Below, in pieces: positions 1 to 5,366 of a stretch of 9,000 bases of DNA. The position numbers and the translations under genes are program-made. Every line of letters begins with the position of its first letter. The stretch's first letter is position 1. Source of the DNA: Chlorobiota bacterium (GTDB lineage Bacteria; Bacteroidota; Bacteroidia; Flavobacteriales; Flavobacteriaceae); contig JAADEB010000034.1 of the NCBI GenBank assembly GCA_013153655.1, positions 1-9,000 on the forward strand, in the 5' to 3' direction. Under the pieces are notes generated by a model. The model worked only from the letters and a program-made list of their open reading frames with translations, was not told where the DNA came from and searched no databases.

Positions 1-124
1 GCGAAGCAATCTCCTTCAACATAATGAAGTAAGTCAAAATAGTTCATGCCGTTTTCCGCAGCAGGAGATTGCCGCGGCTTCGCTTTCCAATACTTACTCC
101 CATGCGGCGAAGCCTCGCAATGAC
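1..124. repeat. Palindromic GTCATTGCGA-type repeat, copy 1 (cut by window edge)
   Basis: This matches the repeat at 3462-3585 without a gap; I count 8 differences over the first 140 bases, about 94% identity. The left arm lies outside the window. It contains AATCTCCT (9-16), the inverted AGGAGATT (63-70), and GGCTTCGC...GCGAAGCC, ending in TCGCAATGAC at 115-124. It has no open frame and looks like a non-autonomous, foldable (MITE-like) element. At its right end it runs straight into CACCGGT heptamers, exactly as copy 2 does. Confidence 0.8.
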
Positions 125-127
125 CGC

Positions 128-150
128 ACCGGTCACCGGTCACCGGTCCC
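128..150. repeat. CACCGGT heptamer run overlapping the end of creD
   Basis: CACCGGT occurs twice in tandem and a third partial unit follows, abutting the palindromic element. Read on the minus strand, these bases encode the last residues of CreD (TGDR) and its TGA stop. The repeat therefore forms the 3' end of the coding region and is not purely intergenic. Confidence 0.8.
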
Positions 151-1543
151 CCGTCCAATTAATCTTCACCGAAGCATACATCAAGCCCGCAACAATCAGG
201 AACAAACCGATACTTCCGGCCAACAAAGCATAATTTTCCAATTGAATAATCACATAAATGTAAACATACAAACCCGACAAAGCCGCCAACACAAAGGAAG
301 CAAAACGCCGGCTGCGTAACACCGCCTTGGCATACCAAGCCAAAAGTCCCACCGTGGCCACCGCCGAAATCCAATAAGCGGCATTGAAACGAATATGCTC
401 CGAAAACGAAAGCAACAACACGTAAAACACCACCAAGGCCAGTCCCGTCAGGAAATAATGAACCGTGTGCATGGGAATACCCGACAAATGTTGCATCATA
501 AAAAACACCAGGAAGGTGAGAAAAATAATCAGGTAGGCATATTTGGCGCTGCGTTCGCTTTTCAGGTAATCGTCCACCGGCACCAGAAAACGCAGCCCGA
601 AGGCATAACGAGCGAACCACGGTAATTTGTCGCGATAAAACTTCCCGATAGGCCGCTGGTAATCGATGATTTTCCACCTTGCCGAAACGCCCTTGCCTTC
701 CTTACCGGTCAATGAGCGCGTCGAAACGGGTAAAAATTCGCCCGTAAACGACAAATCGTTCCAATCCGATTGCACTTCCATCTCCGTGTCCACACCCAAG
801 GGAATAAACCGGAACCGCCGGCTGCCTCGTACCCGGTAGCGCATCTCGAATTCCATTTTGCCTCCGTTCGCCAAATGCCCGGCCGGAACAACCTCCGTGG
901 CAAACACGTTCACACCGGCCGTCCCCGCCCCGTTTTCCAAAATTTCGGATACCGCTTCGCTGTCCTGCAAATAAAACGGTTGCTCGGCCTTTCCGCTACG
1001 GAACCCCATCCGCTCTTCGATGCCTTTGCGGTTGGTGGACAGGAACAGGACTTTGGCTTTGTCCCATAAAATATCCTTCGGATCCACACCCGCTTTCTTA
1101 GGCGTCCCGAAGGAAAATTGCCCCGAAAGCTGCGCATCGGCATGATACACGGTGGTGCGGTAAATGCCTTTGCGTTTGGGAGTGGCTTGCAAACGGGTGC
1201 GTACATGCACGCTGTCCGGCATAATATACAGACGGCGTTCGGCCACCAAGCGGCGTTCCTTTTTCTTCTCGCCGTTTTGGTAATACGTAACCGTCTCGTA
1301 TTCGTTATAGGGAATTTGCAACACCGGCCCCGCCATCAATACCTCGTTCCCCCACTGCCGGTCGATTTCCCGGATCACTTGCTCCTTCCGGTTCATACGT
1401 TCCCGTATCAAACTTTTGATATACGCCATGGGTATCAACATCACCAAAGTCAATACACCCACTAAGGCCAATTTTACCGTAGGAGCGGCCCAAATTCCGC
1501 CTTTTTCTTTCCGGTTTAACCGTTTTTTTGTTTCCATAATCAT
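140..1543 (-). CDS. creD: CreD-family inner-membrane protein
   Basis: CreD is an inner-membrane protein known from the E. coli CreBC regulon and linked to envelope integrity and beta-lactam/colicin phenotypes; its biochemistry is unknown. The 467 residues are close to the usual ~450. I see an N-terminal membrane helix (about 24-43), a large extracytoplasmic domain (44-330) with the typical VLMAGPVLQIPY (68-79), and five C-terminal helices (about 334-351, 361-380, 389-406, 414-434, 437-455). The C-terminal LENYALLAGSIGLF is a CreD signature. Two starts are possible, ATG at 1543 (M1) or 1537 (M3); neither has a Shine-Dalgarno. No CreB/CreC is present. The regulator 700 bp upstream shares its operator and probably controls it. 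The tail (TGDR plus stop) comes from an invading repeat. Family assignment is firm; function is by homology. Confidence 0.95.
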   Translation of the reverse strand: MIMETKKRLNRKEKGGIWAAPTVKLALVGVLTLVMLIPMAYIKSLIRERMNRKEQVIREIDRQWGNEVLMAGPVLQIPYNEYETVTYYQNGEKKKERRLVAERRLYIMPDSVHVRTRLQATPKRKGIYRTTVYHADAQLSGQFSFGTPKKAGVDPKDILWDKAKVLFLSTNRKGIEERMGFRSGKAEQPFYLQDSEAVSEILENGAGTAGVNVFATEVVPAGHLANGGKMEFEMRYRVRGSRRFRFIPLGVDTEMEVQSDWNDLSFTGEFLPVSTRSLTGKEGKGVSARWKIIDYQRPIGKFYRDKLPWFARYAFGLRFLVPVDDYLKSERSAKYAYLIIFLTFLVFFMMQHLSGIPMHTVHYFLTGLALVVFYVLLLSFSEHIRFNAAYWISAVATVGLLAWYAKAVLRSRRFASFVLAALSGLYVYIYVIIQLENYALLAGSIGLFLIVAGLMYASVKINWTGDR

Positions 1544-1556
1544 TGTTTTTTAGTTA

Positions 1557-1585
1557 TTTCAAAGTGCTTTGCATTTCAAAGTTAT
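1557..1585. promoter_or_regulatory. Candidate operator upstream of creD
   Basis: Three alternating half-sites occur on the + strand: CAAAG, two bases, CTTTG, five bases, CAAAG. The 29 bp match 3150-3178 at 24 positions, with nine identical bases at each end and mismatches mostly in the 5-bp spacer. The site overlaps the -7 box and start-point region of the creD promoter, so a bound protein would block initiation. The obvious candidate is the winged-helix regulator at 2234-2542; that link is inferred. Confidence 0.65.
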
Positions 1586-1608
1586 CGGACAAAAAAAATA
1601 TATTCAAT
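1577..1608 (-). promoter_or_regulatory. creD promoter, Bacteroidota -33/-7 type
   Basis: On the minus strand TTG (complement of 1605-1607) is followed by 20 bases and TAACTTTG (complement of 1577-1584). This fits the TTTG / TAnnTTTG consensus of the Bacteroidota primary sigma factor. The expected start is about 30 nt before the ATG at 1543. Confidence 0.7.
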
Positions 1609-1967
1609 CCCTATTCTTCATTGTCCGTTTTTAAATTCTTTTCCTTACTTCCATCCATTCAACTCTTCAACTATTCAACAGAAAACCACGTTCCCCATTC
1701 CCCGTTTCCCGTTTCCCGAAAAACCACCGGTCACCGGTCATCGGTCATCCGTCCCCGATTTAACGATTGCACGATTTAACGGTTTAACAAAAACCCACAT
1801 TCCCCATCCTCCGTTTCCCATGCCCCGAAAACCACCGGTCATCCGTCATCCGTCCCACATCTATTCAACTTTTCAACTCTTCAACTATTCAACAAAAAAC
1901 CACTTTCCCATTCTCCGTGTCCCGTTTCCCGAAAAACTACCGGTCACCCGTCATTCTCCTTCTTCTC

Positions 1968-2002
1968 GGATTTGGGATTTAGGCATTAGGATTTAGGATT
2001 TG
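1968..2002. repeat. GGATTTA heptamer array
   Basis: Five units of exactly 7 bp occur in phase: GGATTTG, GGATTTA, GGCATTA, GGATTTA, GGATTTG. A T-rich run follows. This word occurs only once in the window and lies between cassettes of the other words. Confidence 0.8.
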
Positions 2003-2043
2003 GATTTTTTTTTTTCATTTTTCATTGTTCATTTTAAAACTCC

Positions 2044-2115
2044 TTCACTCTTTCACTCTTTCATTCTTTCACTAATAAAACTATTCACTAAACCACTATT
2101 TCACTAATTCACTAA
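2044..2115. repeat. TTCACTAA octamer array
   Basis: Nine consecutive 8-bp steps stay in register: TTCACTCT twice, TTCATTCT, TTCACTAA, TAAAACTA, TTCACTAA, ACCACTAT, then TTCACTAA twice. Diverged units keep the phase, so there have been substitutions but no net indels. Confidence 0.8.
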
Positions 2116-2233
2116 AAAACTCTATTCAACTCTTCAACTATTCAACAACTTCACCGGTCACCCGTCATCCGTCTTCCGTCCCTCGATTTAACGATTGCAC
2201 GATTTAACGATTTAACAAATACTCCCAACATCA

Positions 2234-2542
2234 TCACTCCTTCCCCCTACTTCCACCGATCAATTTTTCCAATGCCTCGATATGGCGTTTAAAAGCTTCC
2301 CTTCCCGTTTGTGTTATCCGGTAGGTGGTTTGCGGCTTGCGTCCCACAAAGGTTTTTTCCACCGAAACATATTGTTCCTTTTCCAAGGCTTTCAGGTGGC
2401 TGGCCAAATTACCGTCCGTAACGCCCAACAATTCTTTCAAGCGCGTAAAGGTGGCGCCGTCGTTCACCGAAAGAATACTCATTATTCCCAAGCGAACGCG
2501 ATTATCGAAAGCCTTGTTGATATTTTTCAGTATATGCTCCAT
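2234..2542 (-). CDS. Winged-helix transcriptional regulator (HTH_27-like)
   Basis: This 102-residue DNA-binding protein resembles the small MarR/ArsR-like winged-helix regulators that accompany creD in Bacteroidota. The helix-turn-helix covers about 31-57, with recognition helix TDGNLASHLKALEKEQ (42-57). The wing (58-77) contains VEKTFVGRKPQTTYRIT, highly characteristic of the family. No ligand domain or metal-binding cysteines are visible. I place the start at the ATG at 2542, which overlaps the upstream stop as TGATG and implies translational coupling; the TTG one codon earlier (2545) is less likely. It is cotranscribed with the membrane protein at 2542-3147. It probably represses its own promoter and creD through the CAAAG/CTTTG operators. 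Its signal is unknown. Confidence 0.9.
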   Translation of the reverse strand: MEHILKNINKAFDNRVRLGIMSILSVNDGATFTRLKELLGVTDGNLASHLKALEKEQYVSVEKTFVGRKPQTTYRITQTGREAFKRHIEALEKLIGGSRGKE

Positions 2543-3147
2543 CAATGTCGATCAAATTTCACGTACATCAACAATCCGTACAAGATATGAAAAACACCGA
2601 AACCCAATGCCCACCACCAAACGGCATATCCCGGCCAAAGCAATGCCAGCAAACCCGTAAGGATTTCCGCCAGGCCCAGATAGTACACCATTCCGTAAGT
2701 ATAATACGAGGCCGTAGTCAGCGACAGCCCGTAGAACACCAACATGGAGGGAACCAACAGACCGTAGTCGCCATGCAGGACGAGAATAAGCGACCACAAG
2801 CCGCCCGTGAGCAACGGCACCAAAGAAGCCGCCACCATGCGGCGTGCCGGCACGTCCCACATTTTGTATTGCCGCTTTTGCGCTTTGCGGTAGCTGAACC
2901 ATAAAGCCGTTCCCAACGACAGGACCAATACGGCAAAGGCAAGAAAAATCAGGAAAAAGAAAACCTGTTCCCTCGTCCAAGCGCCCGTGTGATATTGTCC
3001 GAAGGCCCATTCGGCCATTACCACGCCCGCCAAGGCGTAAAATCCGGCAAACACACCGCTTAACCCACTCAGCGAAAGAAACTTACTCGAACGGTTCATC
3101 AACTCCTTGATTTCCCGTATGTCGTCCAAATACTTTTGATTTTTCAT
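2542..3147 (-). CDS. Six-helix membrane protein of unknown function, creD-associated
   Basis: This is a 201-residue integral membrane protein. A charged cytoplasmic N terminus (1-22, including IREIKELMNRSSKFLSLSG) precedes about six helices (24-45, 62-85, 104-124, 128-147, 152-171, 173-194). The N-terminal pattern recurs in Bacteroidota membrane proteins encoded directly before this type of winged-helix regulator, but I know of no assigned function. No catalytic motif is visible. The ATG at 3147 lies close behind a consensus promoter and an operator. The stop overlaps the regulator start by one base. It may be a sensor or partner of the regulator, or an envelope-stress protein; both are inferences. 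Confidence 0.85.
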   Translation of the reverse strand: MKNQKYLDDIREIKELMNRSSKFLSLSGLSGVFAGFYALAGVVMAEWAFGQYHTGAWTREQVFFFLIFLAFAVLVLSLGTALWFSYRKAQKRQYKMWDVPARRMVAASLVPLLTGGLWSLILVLHGDYGLLVPSMLVFYGLSLTTASYYTYGMVYYLGLAEILTGLLALLWPGYAVWWWALGFGVFHILYGLLMYVKFDRH

Positions 3148-3149
3148 TT

Positions 3150-3178
3150 TTTCAAAGTTCTTTGTGATGCAAAGTTAT
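3150..3178. promoter_or_regulatory. Candidate operator of the membrane protein/regulator operon
   Basis: The arrangement matches 1557-1585: CAAAG, two bases, CTTTG, five bases, CAAAG, with 24 of 29 bases identical. It overlaps the -7 box and the whole short leader, ending two bases before the ATG. Since the operon encodes the regulator, autoregulation is the simplest reading. Confidence 0.65.
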
Positions 3179-3201
3179 GAAAAATTTTTTCATTGAGCAA
3201 A
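3170..3201 (-). promoter_or_regulatory. Promoter of the membrane protein/regulator operon
   Basis: On the minus strand TTTG (complement of 3198-3201), 20 bases, then TAACTTTG (complement of 3170-3177) match the Bacteroidota -33/-7 consensus exactly. The leader would be only about 19 nt. Confidence 0.75.
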
Positions 3202-3436
3202 TGAATGATGATATGCTATTCATAAAGGATAATTTTGGTTCCATCTACCCGTACTATGACGTTACCGCTCATCCATCCCTCGACCCGCCTAAGGCAGACA
3301 CGGCGATTTAACGCTCAATAATAAAGGGACAAGGTAAAAGGTGAAAGATTAAATGCGGCGAAGCCGCTAATCGATTTAACGATTTAACGATTGCACGATT
3401 TAACGGTTTAACAAAAAACCACGTTCCCCATTCTCC

Positions 3437-3585
3437 GTCATTGCGAACGGAACAACGTGGAGCGAAACAATCTCCTACTACATAATGAAGTAAGTCAAAA
3501 TAGTTTATACCGTGTTCCACAGCAGGAGATTGCCGCGGCTTCGCTTTCCAATGCTTACTCCCATGCGGCGAAGCCTCGCAATGAC
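3437..3585. repeat. Palindromic GTCATTGCGA element, copy 2 (complete)
   Basis: The 149-bp element is bounded by GTCATTGCGA (3437-3446) and the inverted TCGCAATGAC (3576-3585). Inside, AATCTCCT pairs with AGGAGATT, and the right arm has its own GGCTTCGC/GCGAAGCC stem. There is no coding capacity. Foldable repeats with these ends occur in many bacterial genomes and are usually regarded as non-autonomous or extragenic palindromic elements. It sits inside a cassette, between the CCACG linker and the CACCGGT run. Confidence 0.8.
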
Positions 3586-3763
3586 CGCACCGGTCACCGG
3601 TCATCCGTCATCCATCCCCGATTTAACGATTGCACGATTTAACGGTTTAACAAAAAACCACGTTTCCCATTCTCCGTTTCCCGTGTCCCGAAAAACCACC
3701 GGTCACCGGTCCTCGGTCACCCGTCCCTCGATTTAACGATTTAACGATTGCACGCTCAGCAAT

Positions 3764-3855
3764 GAGGTAAAAGGTAAATGGTTAAAGGTCAAAGTGCGAT
3801 TAGTATATTAATCTCACTTGAAAAGCTAAAAGCTAATGGCTAAAAGCCAACGGCT
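3764..3855. repeat. AAGGTAA and AAAAGCT heptamer arrays
   Basis: First array (3764-3798), five 7-bp units: GAGGTAA, AAGGTAA, ATGGTTA, AAGGTCA, AAGTGCG. Second array (3821-3855), five 7-bp units: AAAAGCT twice, AATGGCT, AAAAGCC, AACGGCT. The 22 bp between them are not repetitive. The first word also appears at 3324-3351. Confidence 0.75.
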
Positions 3856-4000
3856 GGTTATTACGGTTTAACGATTGCACGGTTTAACGATTTAACGGTT
3901 TAACAAATTGCAAATCAATCTATTCAACTTTTCAATAATTCGACGTAAATAAAACATGTTCCCCGTCCTACGTTTTCTCTGCTTCAAAAAAACTCTCCGC

Positions 4001-4031
4001 TTGTATCTTAGGATGCCAAAACGTAGTTTTG
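4001..4031 (+). promoter_or_regulatory. mutY promoter, Bacteroidota -33/-7 type
   Basis: TTG (4001-4003), 20 bases and TAGTTTTG (4024-4031) match the consensus exactly. The -7 box ends four bases before the GTG at 4036, so transcription should begin at or next to the start codon. The message would be leaderless or nearly so. Confidence 0.6.
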
Positions 4032-4035
4032 CCTT

Positions 4036-5061
4036 GTGGAGATTCATGAAAGATTACATATTTGGTTCCAGCAAAACGCACGGGCATTACCTTGGCGTAG
4101 CACCCGCGATCCCTATCGCATATGGCTTTCGGAAATTATCCTTCAACAAACCCGGGTAGACCAGGGTTTACCCTATTACGAACGCTTTATACACCGGTTT
4201 CCGGATATACAATCCCTGGCTTCGGCTTCGGATGATGAAGTGATGCGTCTATGGGAAGGATTGGGTTATTACCGCCGCGCTCAGAATATGCTTCGGGCGG
4301 CACGCCTATTATCGGAACAATACGGAGGACAATTTCCTACTACATATGACGAATTACTTCAACTCCCTGGCATCGGTCCCTACACGGCGGCGGCAGTAGC
4401 TTCCTTTGCTTTCGACCGGCCCGTGGCCGTAGCCGATGGCAACGTAATGCGTGTCCTGGCCCGTTTTACCGGCAAAACGGAACCGGTTAACACACCGGGC
4501 GGGCAAAAAATATTTCGTCGGCTGGCACAAGATTTTTTGGACCGTCGCAAACCGGCAATACATAATCAAGCCCTCATGGAATTGGGTGCATTGGTATGTA
4601 AACCCCGGCAAGCAAAATGCGAAAATTGTCCTCTTCGTCACAAATGTGTGGCATATAACCAAGGTATGGTAGAGAAATTACCCGTACGACAAGCCAAAAC
4701 AGCGGCAAAACGTCGCATCATGCATTACCTCCTGTCACTTCACAACGGCCACGTAGCTATTCGCCAACGGCATGCCGAAGATATCTGGCGTCATCTTTAC
4801 GAATTTATTCCCGTTCCCGAAAAAATTTCCCCAAATGCTGCAAAAATAAAGGCACTTTTCGGCCTTATGAAAAAACCCCGGAAAATAACTACCGTCAAAC
4901 ACCAACTAACTCACCGGCGTTTGGAATTGCATTTTTGGTTTACGGACGAAAAAATTTCTTCTGAAAACTATATTTCCGCCTCCGAAATAAATAATTACTC
5001 ACTGCCTGTACCGTTGCGAAAAATTTGGGAAGACCTGGCCAGGGAGAAATATATTTTATAA
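4036..5061 (+). CDS. mutY: A/G-specific adenine DNA glycosylase MutY
   Basis: MutY removes adenine mispaired with 8-oxoguanine and so prevents G:C to T:A changes. The 341 residues carry the full set of motifs: catalytic Glu33 in LSEIILQQT, the helix-hairpin-helix LPGIGPYTA (110-118), catalytic Asp134 in ADGNVMRV, and the 4Fe-4S loop C188-x6-C195-x2-C198-x5-C204. The C-terminal NUDIX-like 8-oxoG-reading domain spans about 226-335. In its recognition loop the usual Phe-Ser-His is Leu-Thr-His (291-293), so His is kept. An in-frame TAG at 4024 leaves the GTG at 4036 as the only sensible start. The N terminus aligns with other MutY proteins, so it looks complete. It is monocistronic and convergent with the DUF58 operon. 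Confidence 0.96.
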   Translation: MEIHERLHIWFQQNARALPWRSTRDPYRIWLSEIILQQTRVDQGLPYYERFIHRFPDIQSLASASDDEVMRLWEGLGYYRRAQNMLRAARLLSEQYGGQFPTTYDELLQLPGIGPYTAAAVASFAFDRPVAVADGNVMRVLARFTGKTEPVNTPGGQKIFRRLAQDFLDRRKPAIHNQALMELGALVCKPRQAKCENCPLRHKCVAYNQGMVEKLPVRQAKTAAKRRIMHYLLSLHNGHVAIRQRHAEDIWRHLYEFIPVPEKISPNAAKIKALFGLMKKPRKITTVKHQLTHRRLELHFWFTDEKISSENYISASEINNYSLPVPLRKIWEDLAREKYIL

Positions 5062-5366
5062 CAAAACACGATACCGCTCCCTTTATTACTACTTCCAAAA
5101 CCCTAACGGCCGGAAGACCCTTAGGGCTTGCCGGCCGCCGGGGGAGACGGACGGCTTGCCGGCCGGCTCACCCGGTGCGAAGGGAGACCCGTGCGAGGGC
5201 GCAGCACGATGCACGAGGGCTCCCGGAGCCGCCGAAGGAAACCCTTTTTCGAGGAACAAGGGAAAAGGAGAAAGGAGAAAGTGCGACGGGCCTTTTCCCT
5301 TGCGGGTTGGCCTGTGAGGGAGAAAAGGGGTTCCGGAGGCGACCGCCTAACGGTATTTCCCGCCAA
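5062..5366. other. GC-rich, palindrome-rich gap between convergent genes
   Basis: This 305-bp gap separates the mutY and DUF58 stops. I see no gene; the open frames on both strands are Arg/Pro/Gly-rich and unlike any family I know. A hairpin lies at 5108-5136. The 13-mer GGCTTGCCGGCCG occurs at 5125 and 5153, and the second copy runs into the palindrome GCCGGCCGGC (5158-5167). Nested inverted pairs occur at 5237-5248 with 5323-5334 (11 of 12 bases) and at 5260-5268 with 5291-5299 (9 of 9). It may be a bidirectional termination region, a structured RNA or an uncharacterised repeat. None of the 7/8-bp words used elsewhere occurs here. Confidence 0.6.
5108..5136. terminator. Strong stem-loop after mutY, possible terminator
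   Basis: GGCCGG pairs with CCGGCC, then AAG with CTT and CCC with GGG around a TTA loop: 12 pairs with one bulged base on each side. It begins 46 nt after the mutY stop. No T-run follows on the plus strand; on the minus strand a short TTTT follows about 10 nt later. It is not a canonical intrinsic terminator for either strand. Confidence 0.35.

Larger units (their letters stand above)
1609..2233. repeat. Composite 7/8-bp repeat block between creD and its regulator
   Basis: This 600-bp gap has no gene. From 1658 it cycles through TTCAACTA octamers (1658-1680), a CCACG linker, CCGTTTC heptamers (1702-1718), CACCGGT heptamers (1725-1752) and CGATTTAA octamers (1756-1788). Shortened second and third cycles fill 1790-1955. 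Different words follow: GGATTTA heptamers (1968-2002) and TTCACTAA octamers (2044-2115). A last cycle runs 2121-2216: TTCAACTA, CACCGGT (2152-2179), CGATTTAA (2184-2216). Units keep their length but drift in sequence. The block separates creD from the regulator, and creD has its own promoter. Confidence 0.85.
3202..4000. repeat. Second composite repeat block, upstream of mutY
   Basis: This stretch has no gene. 3202-3300 is unremarkable. AAGGTAA-like heptamers lie at 3324-3351, then a GCGGC-GAA-GCCGC hairpin (3355-3367) and CGATTTAA octamers (3372-3412). After an AAAAAACCACG linker comes the palindromic element (3437-3585). Next are CACCGGT (3588-3615), CGATTTAA (3619-3651), linker, CCGTTTC (3674-3690), CACCGGT (3697-3724) and CGATTTAA with CGATTGCA (3729-3752). 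New words follow: GAGGTAA (3764-3798) and AAAAGCT (3821-3855). CGGTTTAA/CGATTGCA octamers (3864-3904) and TTCAAC units (about 3922-3940) close the block. 3945-4000 shows nothing recognisable. Confidence 0.85.

Noticed and set aside
395..625. Plus-strand open frames within creD (also around 770-1069 and 1118-1465)
   Set aside because: All lie opposite a full-length creD with coherent membrane topology, and their translations are low-complexity or His/Arg-rich.
1543..1779. Plus-strand open frame of 78 codons after creD
   Set aside because: It runs through the creD promoter and the repeat words; its translation simply reflects the repeats.
1658..2216. Possible CRISPR array or direct-repeat/spacer structure
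   Set aside because: Units are 7-8 bp, degenerate and contiguous. There is no 25-40 bp repeat separated by unique spacers and no cas gene.
2543..2545. TTG start for the winged-helix regulator
   Set aside because: The adjacent ATG at 2542 gives the usual TGATG stop-start overlap and adds no unusual initiation.
3956..4159. Small plus-strand open frame overlapping the start of mutY
   Set aside because: It overlaps mutY in another frame, contains the mutY promoter and has no family features.
5100..5366. RNase P RNA, tmRNA or group II intron in the GC-rich gap
   Set aside because: I could not find the conserved RNase P core, a tmRNA tRNA-like end or tag frame, or a domain V hairpin. Structure is present but the class is unassigned.
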